Origin: Benincasa hispida
Taxonomy: Eukaryota > Streptophyta > Magnoliopsida > Cucurbitales > Cucurbitaceae
Length of the DNA stretch: 64,000 bases
Assembly: GCF_009727055.1 (NCBI RefSeq)
Contig: NC_052349.1
Span: 32,073,997 to 32,137,996 of the forward strand
Direction: 5' to 3'
In this document: positions 32,541 through 45,451 of the stretch, one piece after another
Position numbering within the stretch: position 1 is the first letter of the stretch
How the letters are laid out: the number at the start of each line of letters is the position of its first letter
Made by a program: the position numbers and the translations under genes
Notes under the pieces: model-generated
Told to the model about the DNA's origin: nothing
Databases searched by the model: none
What the model saw: only the letters and a program-made list of their open reading frames with translations

Positions 32541-33829
32541 AGATTTATTTTTTAATTAAGCTTTATTTTTTTTATGTTGGCTACTTGGATAAATTATATG
32601 AGATTTATGTTTTTGGCTAAGTTAAAATATAATTTAATTATTTGGAATTAATTGAGTTTTATTTTGGCTTTCATTTGGAGATTTGATTATCTATGGAGAT
32701 AATTAAATTTGTTTGTTAGAGTTTTTAAAAGAAAAATATATATAAGTATATATATTTTGAATAAGGATTGGGGAATTTGTTTTTAAAGGGAAAAGGAAAA
32801 GGTTTAAGCTTTTATATATATACTTGTGGGAAAGGTTTAAAAAAAAAAAAAAAGATTTTCTCTCTCTCTCTCCTCAAGTCTCCGCGCGACCCCCCCCCCC
32901 CCTTCTCCTTCCCGTTTTTCCTTTACCCAAACCCTAGCCGCCAGATCCGCCGCCACCTACTACTCTGCCATCGGTTGTCGAGCCATCGCTGAATCACCAT
33001 CGCCGCGAAAAGCCTCGCCGTTCATTCGTCGCTACCTCGCCGGTGTCTAGACCGTCGGGTTGATCACGAGCCGCCCCGCCCAAGCCGTTCCGCCCGTGCA
33101 GACCCACTTCTGTCGCCGCGCCCAGCCGTTCAGCTCCGTTTCTGCCGCCACGCCCAACCGCAAGTCGATGCTTACGACCACCACTACCTATTCTTGCAAA
33201 TCTTGAGTTGGGTAAGAGTTGGTTTATTTTGGGCAAGGGTTGGTTTTTTGAGATTTTAAAGTGTCACTTTATGTTGGAAACAATTTTGGTTATTACCAAT
33301 TGTGTCGACTTTCAGGATTAGATGTTTGGAAGATTTTGGGGGTGTTGCTATCAAGGATGAGACCATTCTTCTCGATAGAAATTTTTTGGAGTTGGGTAAG
33401 TTTTATGTAAGTTGGTTGGTTATCCTTCGGACTTGGCCCCAAGGATTTGTTTAATTTTTGATTCACTTCCTAGGCCATAGTTACTAAACTAAACTAGTGG
33501 TTAATGTCATAGGATTGATTTGAGTTTTATCCAAGGGCTATTAAGGAGTTATTTGTGCAGAATTTTGAGACCAAGTTGAGGTAAGTGGTATTATTACCAG
33601 TGCCTTCGTGTCAGGCGGCCTAGACTAGACCTATAAAGTTACTTAATGGACTCTTGAAGCATGATTTTTGTCATTATATTTTACTTGTTGCATGACAGTT
33701 ATAAGTATTATGAGCATGTTCGAATTTCTAATCAGTACTGATATTATGTATGTGATGCATGAATAGACCAACAGAGCATTTTACTGTCTCGCCTTGATGC
33801 ATGTTTTATATCAGAGGATCTATGGGTCT

Positions 33830-34240
33830 AGTTTCATGTTTGATGGTATGCCTACGGGCCGCTAGACATGCGTGAATCGAAAGGTTCACGTTCATGTTAT
33901 TTTTCCATGTTTGACGGTGTGCCTACGGGCCGCTAGACATGCGTGAGCTGACAGGTTTACATTCATGTTACTTTTTTTTTTTAATGTTTCATGTTTGACG
34001 ACGTGCCTACGGGCCGCTAGACATGCGTAAGCCGATAGGTTTATGTTCATGTTATTTTCATGTTTGACAGCGAGCCTACGAGCCGCTAGATATGCATGAG
34101 CCGACAGGTTTACGTTCATGTTATTTTCATGTTTGACGGTGTGCCTGCAAGCTGCTAGACATGCGTGAGTCGGTGGGTTCACGTTCATATTATTTTCATT
34201 TTTACGGTGTGCCTACGGGCCCCTAGACATGCATTTCAAG
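33830..34240 (+). repeat. Minisatellite in the Tekay 5' LTR
   Basis: About six units of 60-75 bp, each with TGTTTGACGGTGTGCCTACG, then GGCCGCTAGACATGCGTGAG and GGTTTACGTTCATGTTATTT (with variants). The corresponding array in the 3' LTR is at 41115-41570 and has a different number of units. Confidence 0.88.
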
Positions 34241-34494
34241 GCAAGATAGTACGTCTTTTGGTTTTCCTTTCATCATAAAAAATCGATGTAGCTGTATGAG
34301 CCATGGGCTATCTTTCTTTGCTCGTGGATGCATAGCCTGATCCCGGTAATGGGATCACTTACTGAGTATTGTATACTCAACCTTTATCTTTATTTTTTTT
34401 CAGGTAAGGGCAAGGATATTCGGGCGACTGACAAGAGGAATCTGTGACAGTGCCAAAGGAACCAGAATTCGCTTCCTCATTTGACCCTTTATAT

Positions 34495-34550
34495 NNNNNN
34501 NNNNNNNNNNNNNNNNNNNNNNNNNNNNNNNNNNNNNNNNNNNNNNNNNN
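34495..34550. other. Assembly gap (56 N)
   Basis: A run of 56 N inside the Tekay 5' LTR. By comparison with the 3' LTR the true missing part is short. Confidence 0.99.
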
Positions 34551-34884
34551 GGGTCAAACGATTTAAGATCTTGAGATAATGGCAGAACATTTTCTTATAT
34601 ACTTAAAGCAGTCCAAAATCATGATTATTCTATTTTATTTTTACTACATTTGTGGTTTTATTATAATTTTTTTATATATAATTTATTTCATGTTAAAAAT
34701 GGTACCCGGGTCGAACGATTTAGGATCTTGAGATAATGGCATAACATTTTCTTATATACTTAAAGCAATTTAAAATCATGATTATTCTATTTTATTTTTA
34801 CTTTATTTTCCTCAATACGAATATTTATGCATGCATGCAGTAACGATCCCCTTTTTAGTAGTCCTAAGAGGTGGGGCGTTACAA

Positions 34885-34898
34885 TTGATATCAGAGCC
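34885..34898 (+). other. Primer-binding site, tRNA-Met type (Tekay)
   Basis: TTGATATCAGAGCC starts one base after the LTR end. It differs by one base from the common TTGGTATCAGAGCC. Confidence 0.85.
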
Positions 34899-35111
34899 CG
34901 TGTTTTGGGGTTCTGTAGACTGACTTACTATGTAAGTCCAAGTTGTTCCTTTTGGCCTATAACAGATTCTTCATCGTTGCCAGGTATGTCCTTTATGAAA
35001 AGTAATTAGGATAATATGCACCCGAGTTAGTAGCATTTATGATTGTATTTGATGTGTTTTTTGCTAGTAAGAAAAGTAGCTAATGGGTGGTTGCGAACAA
35101 CTGTCAGGAAA

Positions 35112-36400
35112 ATGGTTCGTGTTAGAGGAAGAGGCAGTCATAGGGTTACCGAAAGGGGGCGCGTTCCTGAAGAGCAGAATCCGTCAGTTCAGGATCAAGA
35201 TCCTCATGATGAGGATCCACAAGTTCAAGATACACAAGTTCAGGACCCTTCGGTACCAGAGGATTCCTTGCCGCCTAGGGACCCCTCAGATTCAGGGTGG
35301 CAGTGAACCCAAACACGAAGTAGAGCCCAACACACAGCCACGCCACCACAGACGCAGGCTACCCCAGTTGTTCCATTAAAGGTTACCGATTGGGTAGCCA
35401 CTATTGGGGAAACAGTTACATCAGCTGTGTTTTGAGTAAGGTGAAGGACATGCTAGATGAACGGCTGACCCAGTTTGCCCAGTTCCATCAGACACCACCA
35501 CCATAGGATCAGATGCCGTAAGTTCAGACTCAGAGCATGATCCAAAACCAAAGTATGTCAGGCCTCGGTGGAGGCCAAGCATTTGCGAGATTTCAGGAAG
35601 TACAACCTCAGCCCCTTTAATGGGTCACTAAAGGACTCTAACAATGCAAAGTTATGGATATCCACGATTGAAACAATCTTTCGTTATATGAAATGCTCAG
35701 AAGATCAGAAGATGCAGTGTGTCATTTTCATGCTTACCGACAAAGCACAAATCTGGTGGCAGTCGGTAGAAAGGATGTTGGGTGTAGGAGGGGAACTAAT
35801 GAAATGGGAGCAATTCAAGGAGCGCTTTTACGCGAAGTACTTCTTTTCCAACCTGAGGTACAATAAGCAGAAGGAGTTCTTGGAGCTGAGGTAGGGACAC
35901 AGGTCAGTGGAGGAGTATGACAAGGAGTTTGACACCCTGTTCTATTTCGCCCCGGAGTTGGTCACCACGGAAGCTATGAGGGCAGAAAAGTTCGTTCAAA
36001 GCCTAAAAGACAGTATACGAGGTATCGTACAAGCATTCATACCAACCACTCATGCTGAGGCACTTCGCTTAGCAGCCGAGGTGGACCCACAGTCAGGAGA
36101 CGAGTATTCACAGGCGTTTGGGGCGGGACCTTCTTCAAGTCAAATAAGGAAGGCAGATTAGAAGGCTTTCGAGCCTCACCTCCATCAGAAGGTTCAAAGC
36201 TCAGATAGATTGCCTTGACATTTTAAGCAGCAGGCTGTCGAGGTGGGTATGGTGGAGAGGATTCGACCGGTGTGTAGCTCGTGTGGAAGACGCCACTAGG
36301 GTCGATGTTTGGCAGGACAAGGGGTTTGTTTTCATGGCAAGCAGAAGGGGCACTCGATAGATAGATGTCCTGCTAGAAGCATGTTCGGTTATGGGAACTA
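35112..36400 (+). pseudogene. Tekay gag remnant
   Basis: It starts MVRVRGRGSHRVTERGR, followed by a QDP/QVQD-rich stretch. The capsid core (35568-36160) has FNGSLKDSNNAKLWI, MKCSEDQKMQCVIFML, WWQSVERM, WEQFKERFYAKYF and EYDKEFDTLFYFAP. The zinc knuckle is damaged: CFHGKQKGHSIDRC lacks the second Cys (Gly instead). Stops occur near 35304, at several points between 35430 and 35530, at 35892 and at 36159. It would build the particle and bind RNA; not functional. Confidence 0.88.
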
Positions 36401-38340
36401 GATTGTAGGCCATGAACAGAGGAGTTCGGGTAGGCCTCAGCATCAACAAGGTCGTGTTTACTCTACCACCGCAGAAGGCCGAGAAAGCAAGCACTATTAT
36501 GACAGGTGCGCTGCCAATCTTGGGACATTTTGCACTGGTATTGTTTGATTCTGGTTCATCCCATTCGTTTATATCGTCGTTATTTGTTAAGCATGCCATG
36601 TTAGAACTAGAGCTTTTGCACTATGCGTTGTCGGTTTCCACTCCGCCTGGAGAAATTATGTTAACAAAGAAGAATATAGAAGCATGTCAGATTGAAGTAG
36701 CGAGTCATACCCTGGATGTGACTTTAATAGTCTTGGACATGTGGGATTTTTATGTGATTTTGGGCATGGATTCCCTGGCTGCTAATCATGCCAGTATAGA
36801 CTGCTCTCGCAAGGATGTGATCTTTAACCCTCCCACGAGAGCCAACTTTAAATTTAAAAGGGTGGGGACCGTGGTCCTGCCCAAAGTGATTTCTGCCATG
36901 AAAGCCCAAAGGTTGCTTAACCAGCGTACCTGGAGTATCTTGGCTAGTTTCATTGACACTAGAGAACCTGAAGTCTTCTTGACTTTGGAACCAGTGGTAT
37001 GTGACTACCCGGATGTCTTTCCAGAGGAACTCTCATGTCTACCGCTGCATCAGGAGATAGACTTTGTTATCGAGTTGGAGTCAGGCATAACTCCTATCTC
37101 TAAAGCTCCATACAGAATGGCCCTAGTAGAATTGAAGGAACTTAAGGTTTAATTGCAAGAGTTGTTGGCTAAGGGTTTCATATGCCCTAGTGTGTCCTCT
37201 TTGGGTGCACAAGTGCTGTTTGTGAAAAAGAAAGATAGGTTATTACGGCTCTGCATTGACTACAGGGAATTAAACTAGGTGACTATAAAAAACAAGTATC
37301 CGCTTCCCAGGATTAACGACTTGTTTGACCAGTTTCAGAGAGCTACAATGTTTTCTAAGATTGATCTTCGGTCGGGGTATCATCAGTTAAGGATAAAGGA
37401 TGGTGATATTCCCAAGATAGCTTTTCGTTTGAGGTATGGGCATTATGAGTTCATCATGATGTCATTTGGGTTGACAAATGCTCTTGCAGTATTCATGGAC
37501 CTGATGAATAGGGTGTTTAAGGAATTTCTTGACACCTTTGTGATAGTCTTCATAGATGACATTTTGGTTTATTCCAAGACAGAGGCGGAACACGGAGAAA
37601 CATTTGTTGAAAGGTTTTAGGACCATAAAGGCGTAAAAAGTTATATGCTAAGTTTTCCAAGTGCGCGTTCTGATTAAAGCAGGTGTTTTTTTCTAGAGCA
37701 TGTGATGTCCAAGGAAGGTGTATCTGTTGACCCTACAAAGATCGAGGGTAGTCACGAGTTGGTCTCATCTACCACGTCGGAGAGGTACGCAGTTTCTTGG
37801 GGTTGGTGGGCTATTATCTTCGTTTTGTGAAGAACTTTTCCCGTATAGCCACCCCTTTGACCCAGTTGACTAGAAAAGGAGCTTCCTTTATTTGAAGTAA
37901 GGCTTGTAAGGATAGTTTCCAAGATCTTAAGCAAAGGTTGGTTACTGTCCCAGTTCTCACCGTACCGGTTGGAACGGGTGGTTTCGTTATTTACATTGAC
38001 ACCTCCAAGAGAGGGTTTGGGGTGCGTGTTGATGCAACAAGGTAAGGTAGTTGCTTATGCCTCTCGCCAGCTAAAGAACCATGAACTGAACTATCCTACA
38101 CATGATTTGGAGTTGGCAGTCGTGGTCTTTGCTTTTAAAATCTGGAGGCACTACTTGTATGGCGAGAGGATACAGATTTTTACCGACCATAAGAGTTTGA
38201 AATACTTCTTCACTCAAAAGGAGTTAAACATGAGGCAGCGTAAGTGGTTGGAGCTAGTGAAGAACTATGATTGTGAGATCTATACCACCCAGGAAAGGCA
38301 AATGTAGTGGCGGATGCTCTAAGTAGGAAGGTAACCCATT
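36401..38340 (+). pseudogene. Tekay protease, reverse transcriptase and RNase H remnant
   Basis: Protease: LFDSGSSHSFIS (36544-36579, DSG active site) and [91 protein letters not shown] and the catalytic FIDDILVYS near 37550. After RT the thumb region is shifted and stop-ridden (37620-37960). RNase H follows from about 37969 ([54 protein letters not shown]). Most of it is in one frame with stops at 37150 and 37276, which correspond to glutamine codons in relatives. Confidence 0.9.
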
Positions 38341-39885
38341 CAGCAGCCCTTATCACTAGACAAACCCGATTATGTAAGGACCTTGAGCAGGCCGAGATAG
38401 TAGTGGTGGTAGGGTAGGTCTCTGTGCAGTTAGCACAATTGTCGATACAACCAAGTTTAAGGCAGAGGATAATTGTTGCTCAACGCAGTGATCCTTACTT
38501 GGTTGAAGTAGAACAACAGATGAAGACAGGACAAGGTGGTGAGTTCTTCTTGTCCGCATATAATGGTCTTACTTTTCGAAGGCGCTTATGTGTACTAGTA
38601 GACGGTGACCTCAAGAACGATCTGTTATGGGAGGCTCATAACTCCCCATTTTCATCCTGCTAGTACCAAAATGTACCAGGACCTAAAACGTTGTTACTGG
38701 TGGAATAACATGAAAGTGGAGATAGCAAAGTTTGTCAGTAAGTGATTGATGTGTCAGCAGGTAAAGGCTCCAAGACAAAAGGCAGCAGGCTTGTTGCAAC
38801 CTTTGAGCGTACCAGAATGGAAGTAGGAGAATGTCTCGATGGACTTCATTGTGGGTTTGCCGCAAACCGCAAAGGTTTTTACAGTAATTTGGGTTATAGT
38901 GGACAGACTCACTAAGCTCGCACATTTCATTCTAGGGAAGCCTACATATTCAGTGAATAGGTGAACTTAGTTGTATATGAAAGAAGTGGTAAGATTGCAT
39001 GGGGTACCAGTGTCCATCGTGTCTGGTAAGGACCCTCAATTTACCTCTAGCTTTTGGAAGATCCTTCAGGAAACATTGGGTGCTCATTTGGATTTCAGTA
39101 CGGCTTTTCACCCACAAACTGGTGGTCAAACTGAGCATTTAACCAGACACTAGAGGATATGTTACGTGCTTGTGCACTAGAGTTTGCAGGGAGTTGGGAC
39201 TCTCACCTGTATTTGATAGAGTTTGCCTATAATAATAGTTATCAGGTAACAATTGGCATGTTACCGTTTGAGGCCCTTTATCGGAAGAGTTGTAGGTCAC
39301 CTGTATGCTGGGATGAGGTTGGTGAGCAGAAATTACTAGGACCTGAGTTAGTAAAAACCACGAACGAGGCAATACAGAAGATTAGGGCTCGAATGTTGAC
39401 GGTTTCAAAGTAGGCAGAAGAGTTATGCTGATTTTAGGCGTAAGGATCTGGAGTTTGAGGTAGGTGGAAAGGTGTTTCTGAAAGTGGCACCTATGAAGGG
39501 GGTGTTGAGGTTTGGCAGGAGGGTTAAGGTGAACCTTTGGTTCATCAGGCCATTTGAGATCAAAGAGCGGGTTGGCCCTATAGCCTATCGATTGTCCTTG
39601 CCCTTATCCCTTTCTGCAGTTCACAATGTTTTTCATGTTTCCATGTTGAGGAAGTACGTAGCAGACTCATCTCATGTTGTGGATTATGAGCCTTTGCATT
39701 TAAATGAGAACCTGAGCTATGAAGAGGAGCCCATTCGAATCCTGGCCAGGGAAGTGAAAGTTTTGCACAACAAGAAGATAGCTTTGGTGAAGGTCTTTTC
39801 GCAGAATCATCAGTTTGAGGAAGCAATGTGGGATCACGAGGATGACATGAGGGTGCATTATCCCAAGCTTTTTCAGGTTTAGAAC
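38341..39885 (+). pseudogene. Tekay integrase with C-terminal chromodomain-like part
   Basis: The zinc-binding part is split around 38660-38760. The core has SMDFIVGLP (Asp, near 38838), VSGKDPQFTSSFW (39013-39050, second Asp in a changed context) and HPQTGGQTEH (39110-39137, Glu in QTE). The C-terminal part has GSWDSHLYLIEFAYNNSY, YRKSCRSPVCWDEVGE and then GPIAYRLSLP, VHNVFHVSMLRKYV and EEEPIRILAREVKVLHNKKI, the latter matching the chromodomain-like end of Tekay elements that guides insertion into heterochromatin. At least three frame changes are present. Confidence 0.88.
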
Positions 39886-39906
39886 TTTCGAGGACGAAAG
39901 TTTCTT

Positions 39907-39919
39907 AAGGGGGGTAGAA
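39907..39919 (+). other. Polypurine tract (Tekay)
   Basis: A purine run with GGGGGGTAGAA ends directly before the LTR start TGTAACATCC. It primes plus-strand DNA in this family. Confidence 0.8.
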
Positions 39920-42091
39920 TGTAACATCCTGATTTATTTTGTAATTAAGCTTTATTTTTTAATGTTGGCTTCTTAGATAAATTATATGAGATTTATGTTT
40001 TTGGCTAAGTTAAAATATAATTTAATTATTTGGAACTAATTGAGTTTTATTTTTGGCTTGCATTTGGAGATTTGATTATCTATGGAGATAATTAAATTTG
40101 TTTGTTGGAGTTTTTAAAAGAAAAATATATATATTTTGAATAAGGATTAAGGAATTTGTTTTTTAAAGGGAAAAGGAAAAGGTTTAAGCTTTTATATATA
40201 TACTTGTGGGAAAGGTTAAAAAAAAAAAAGAAAGAAAAAGAATAGATTTTCTTTCTCTCTCTCTCCTCAAGGCCTCGCCGACCCCCCTCCCCCCTTCTTC
40301 TTCCCATTTTTTTACCCAAACCCTAGCCACCGCCACCGCCTGCCGCTACCTCGCAGGTGTCTAGATCGTCAGGTTGATCGCGAGCCACCTCGCCCAAGCC
40401 GTTCTGCCCGTGTAGACCTGCTTCTACTACCGCGCCCAGCCGTTCAGCTCCGTTTCTGCTGCTGTGCCTAACTGTAATTTGACGCTTACGACCGCCACTG
40501 CCTATTCTTGCAAATCTTGAGTTGGGTAAGAGTTGGTTTATTTTGGGCAAGGGTTGGTTTTCTTAGATTTTGGAGTGTCACTTTGTGTTGGAAACAATTT
40601 TGGTTATTACCCGTTGTGTCGATTTTCAAGATTAGAAGACCATTCTTTTCGACGGAAATTTTTGGGAGTTGGGTAAGTTTTAGTTTTGTGTAAGTTGGTT
40701 GGTTATCCTTTGGACTTGGACCCCGAGGATTTATTTAATCTTTGATTCACTTCCTAGGCCATAGTTGCTAAACTAAACTTATGGTTAATATCATCGAATT
40801 GATTTGAGTTTTATCCAAGGGCTATTAAGGAGTTATTTGTGCAGACTTTTAAGACCGAGTTGAGGTAAGTGGTACTATTACCGGTGCCTTCGTGCCAGGC
40901 AGCCTAGACTAGACCTATAAAGTTACTTAATGGACTCTTGAAGCATGATTTTTGTCATTATGTTTTACTTGTTGTATGACAGTTATAAGTATTATAAGCA
41001 TGTTCGAATTTCTAATCAGTACTGATATTATGTATGTGATGCATGAATAGACTAGTAGAGCGGTTTACTATCTCACCTTAACGCATGTTTTATATATCAG
41101 AGGACCTATGGGTCTAGTTTCATGTTTGACGGTGTGCCTATGGGCCGCTAGATATGTGTGAGTCGAAAGGTTCACGTTCATGTTATTTTTCCATATTTGA
41201 CGGAATGCCTACAAGCCGCTAGACATGCGTGAGTCGACAAGTTTACATTCATAGTACTTTTTTTTCATGTTTCATGTTTGACGGCGTGCCTACAGGCCGC
41301 TAGACATGCGTGAGCCGACAGATTTGCGTTCATGTTATTTTCATATTTGACGGCGAGCCTACGGGCCGCTAGACATGCATGAGCCGACAGGTTTACGTTC
41401 ATGTTATTTCCATGTTTGGCAGTGTGCCTACGGGCCGCTAGACATGCGTGAGTCGACGGGTTCATGTTCATGTTATTTTCATGTTTGACGGTGTGCCTAC
41501 GGGTCGTTAGACAATCAGTGTGCCTATTGGCCGTTAGACAATCGGTGTGCCTACGGACCATTAGACAATCGTTTCAAGGCAAGATAGTACGTCTTTTGGT
41601 TTTCCTTTCATCATAAAAAACCGATGTAGCTGTATGAGCCATGGGCTATCTTTCTTTGCTCGTGGATGCATAGCTTGATCCTAGTAATGGGATCACTTAC
41701 TGAGTATTTTATACTCAACGTTTATCTTTATTTTTTTTCAGGTAAGGGCAAGGATACTCGGGCGACTGACAAGAGGAATCCGTGGCAGTGTCAAAGGAAC
41801 CAGAATTCGCTTCCGAATTTGACCCTTTATATTTTCTTATGTTTTTTTTTATTACATTTATGATTATATTATACTTTTTTTATATATAATTTATTTCATG
41901 TTAAAAAGAGTACCCGGGTCGAACGATTTAGGATCTTGAGATAATGGCAAAACATTTTCTTATATACTTAAAGCAGTTAAAAATCATGATTATTCTATTT
42001 TATTTTTACTTTATTTTCCTCAATACAAATATTTATGCATGCATGCAGTAACGATCCCCTTTTTAGTACTCCTAGGAGGTGGGGCATTACA
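39920..42091 (+). repeat. Tekay 3' LTR
   Basis: A complete 2172-bp LTR from TGTAACATCCTG to GGGGCATTACA. It contains the minisatellite at 41115-41570 and a poly-A/CT-rich stretch near 40215-40275. It aligns with the 5' LTR along its length with visible divergence, so the insertion is not recent. Confidence 0.93.
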
Positions 42092-43394
42092 TAACCTATA
42101 GTTTATATCTTATCACATACAATATAATCTACAGTTTATAATTCTCTCCTTTAAGTTCTAGAACTTAATATGAATTACATTCATATAATTAATATTTTTA
42201 TCTTATTCAAATATTTATTTCTCTCAAATAAGAATTTATATTAAAATGTATCATATACATTGTATTAATTATACCTCATATAATTAATTCCCTTTATTAA
42301 TTTGAATAATTAAAATTAATAAAAAAATTAATTTGATTCTCATTAATCCTAACTGAGCTAACGATGGGACCTTATGGACCTATAGATTAAAGCTCCAATG
42401 GTACATGATTAATTAATTAACTCTTTAATTAAATTAACCAACTTCCGTTAACTGCTGGGTGCTCCACTAAAGACCAACAACTGCACTCTTCGCACTATAG
42501 ATATATTGTTGTGTCCATTGGATATAACTAAACAACGTTATGTTAACCCTTCACAAATCGCTCGTAATTACAGTTGGGCCAAAATTACCATTTTTGCCCT
42601 GTAATTACATCAACTTCTTAAGTATCACTGATCCCTCTAATGAACAATAAATTATATCCAACTATACCCAAACCCCTCTTGAGCAAGGAGAGGGTGTGGC
42701 ATCACATGGTTCAAGCTCTTGAATTAGCCCTTAACGGAGCAATTTCTCTACTTACCCTAATAGTAGAGAAGGATGAATTCCTTCTTATGTAGCTGCGTTC
42801 CCAGCTCCCCAATCAAACGAATCCTCAGAATGGTAGGCATATTGAGACGGCAAAACTGGCCACTCTCACCCATGCAAATCAAATGACCGTCTTCATAGAC
42901 AGAAGTTCACAATTCACTCAGAATTGAGGTCAAGTCACCTATGGTCATCCTAGTGAAATGTATGTCTTTTCTGGTAACAGTGTTAAATAGAGAGACTATT
43001 CATTTTATGGTCAGGTTGTATACGAACTCTTTGTATAGAAAATCCCCGTGCACATATCTTCACAGGAATGATCAAGATAAGATCATTTGTAGCACTTTAC
43101 AACAATTGTAACAACTATAAAGCAGGTTGAATTTGTAGTGTCACCGGGATAAGATATCCAGCCTTATCCATCTACTACAGATCGTTTAGGTTATCACTTA
43201 AACATGATCCACCTGTATGTCTCCACATATATGTTTAAGTTATAGTTGATAACCTTGGATCTAGTTCATATTTTTGTGGGTTAATGCAACTAAATGTCGA
43301 ATAAAATACTTTTTATTTTATTAGATAGACAAAATATTTGTACAATGCAGTTATAAACTATAAGACCATGAGATTTAAGGCATCAACTCTAACA
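42092..43394 (-). repeat. Copia-A 3' LTR, proximal part
   Basis: On the minus strand it begins TGTTAGAGTTGATGCCTTAA at 43394, after a purine-rich GGAAAAGTGGAAGATT. Its far end at 42092 (TAACCTATAGTTTATA) matches 63967-63990 (TAACCTATAATTTTTA), which joins it to 31994-32540 across the Tekay insertion. Confidence 0.82.
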
Positions 43395-45149
43395 ATCTTC
43401 CACTTTTCCTAAAGCTAGTAGGGTGTACATCATAAAAGTCAAATTAATACGATCATGCACAAAACACAAAAAACTAGGGTATATAATACGTGTCTAATAA
43501 AATCTCCCATTTTCTCTAGACTAGATTCTTGTAGATCCAGACTCTCTAGGTGATCCTCAAACACCTTAGCTATGAAGGCATTTGTAAACGGATCAGCAAC
43601 GTTGGGTTCTAAAGCGATCTTCGTGATGATCACGTCCCCTCGATGCACAATCTCCTGAATCAGGTGATACTTATGCTCTATATGTTTTCCATGCTTGTGG
43701 AACTTAGTCTCCCTGGAATTAGCCACAACACCATTATTATCACAATAAAGGGTGATAGACCTTGACATGTCTGAAAAAACTTTCAGATCAATCAAGAATT
43801 TCCTGAGTCACACAACCTCCTTGACAGCTTCACAAGTCAATACATATTCCGCCTCCATGGTGGAGTCAGCGATGCACCTTTGATTGGTGCTCCTCTAGAC
43901 TACAACTCCTCCATTAAGAGCGAGCACTGATCCTAAAGTGGATTTCCTAGAATCTCTATTAGTCTAAAAATTAGAGTTAGTGTATCCTGTAAGGATCAAA
44001 TCCTTAGACCAATACACAAGCATGTAGTCCCTTGTTCTCATAAGATACTTGAGGATGGTTTTAACGGTTGTCCACTATCCGGTGATCTAATCTTGGATTA
44101 GACTGATATCAACTGACTATCCTTATTGCATAGCAAATGTCAGGTCTAGTATATAACATTGCATACATAAGACTCCCAACAGTAGATATGTAAGGGATCC
44201 GTCTCATCTCCTCAACTTCTTGAGGTGTCTTAGGACACTGTTTCTTAAACAAGATAATTCTGTGCCTGAAAGGTAATAAACCTCTCATTGAGTTCTGCAT
44301 CAAATACTTAACAAGCATCTTGTCAATATACGATGCCTGAGACAAGGCTAGCATTTTGTTCTTACAATCTCTAAAGATCTGAATGCCTAGAACAAACTAC
44401 GTCTCTCCCAAATATTTCATTTAGAATTAGGCCGTCAGCCATTGTCTTATATCAGTCAGTAGATCTACATCATTCCCAATGAGTAGGATATCGTCTACAT
44501 ATAACCCTTATAAAGTTACTGAACTGTTGATGATCTTCTTGTAAACACAAGGTCATCAACATTCTGATCAGAGCCATAAAATTAGTTCACAGTATTAAAC
44601 CTTATATTCTAAGATCGAGAAGCTTGCTTCAATCTACAAATGGACGGATTAAGCTTACAAATCTTTTTTTTGTTGACCTTAGGTTATGAATCCCTCTGGT
44701 TGTTGCATATAGATAGTCTTTTCAAGACTATCATTCAAAAAGGCAATCTTGACGTCCATTTGCCAAATTTCATAGTCATAATATGTGGCAATAAACAGTA
44801 ATAACCAGATAGAATTGAAGTACATAGACTCCATTTCGAGATCCATTAATCTTAGACTCCATTTTGAGATCCATTCATCTTTGTCCACATCCTTCATTAC
44901 CTGTTTATAGGAAAATGGATCCTCAACGTCGTAATCAAATATGAAGGAAAGGGTTTTCTACTAAACACATATAACTAATAAGTAGGTTCAAAAACCTCCC
45001 ACTGCGTCAAAGTTCCCTCAACGGTTGAGGTGGATGTGACCTACTAAATGAATTGACATCAACAACTCTTGTTGATGTACTTGGCTCTTCAACAACTCTT
45101 GTTGAAAGTTCAGCAATTTCGTTGGAAAGCTCATTTAATACTATCTTAC
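43395..45149 (-). pseudogene. Copia-A reverse transcriptase and RNase H remnant
   Basis: Reading leftwards: a Thr/Ser-rich linker (STRVVEEPSTSTRVVD near 45060), RT start MKDVDKDEWI and MDLEMESMYFNS, then directly ATYYDYEIWQMDVKIAFLND, so about 60 codons are missing. Then come IYMQQPEGF, the region around the catalytic YxDD (damaged, about 44490), SQASYIDKMLVKYLMQNS, EVEEMRRIPYISTVGSLMYA, and RNase H with ITLYCDNNGVVANS and HIEHKYHLIQEIVHRGDV. A short duplication lies at 44820-44880. It ends at the polypurine tract near 43400. Confidence 0.85.
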
Positions 45150-45451
45150 TGCTGGGTTGTATGTCCTAAAACTCGTAGTTTGTAAAGTCAACATATCCTA
45201 TTATCAATAAAGATGTTGTTCAAACATTTCTTCAATAAAGTTGTTATTGAATCTATAAATTGCATACGTAAAATATAACTCTACTAAACTAAAATCCATG
45301 GCTATTATGTGAATATTTGAACTTTATGTAGAGACATAAAGATGGATCAAGTTTGAGTAAATAGCCAAAATGGTCTATAGTATATGAATAAGGTTGGATT
45401 CCTTATTCTCGTAACAAAATCGGATGTGGCCTACTCTGTAGTTGTTACAAG

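Larger units (their letters stand above)
32541..34883 (+). repeat. Tekay 5' LTR (with assembly gap)
   Basis: It aligns with 39931-42091 throughout and ends GGTGGGGCGTTACA. It includes a minisatellite (33830-34240), 56 N (34495-34550) and, after the gap, a second copy of about 150 bp (34551-34700 repeated from about 34708) that the 3' LTR has once. Confidence 0.88.
32541..42091 (+). mobile_element. Tekay/Del-type chromovirus (Ty3/gypsy), decayed
   Basis: Two LTRs (32541-34883 and 39920-42091), a tRNA-Met primer site, gag, protease-RT-RNase H-integrase and a C-terminal chromodomain-like region identify a chromovirus of the Tekay/Del type. The 3' LTR runs TGTAACATCC...GCATTACA. The 5' LTR lacks the first 11 or so bases, and no target duplication is visible, so the left junction has suffered a deletion. 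It inserted into the 3' LTR of Copia-A. Confidence 0.9.

Noticed and set aside
33892..34188. 98-aa minus frame with repeated HACLAARR...VKHENN (and its twin at 41265-41561)
   Set aside because: Antisense reading of the LTR minisatellite; the regular peptide only mirrors the DNA repeat.
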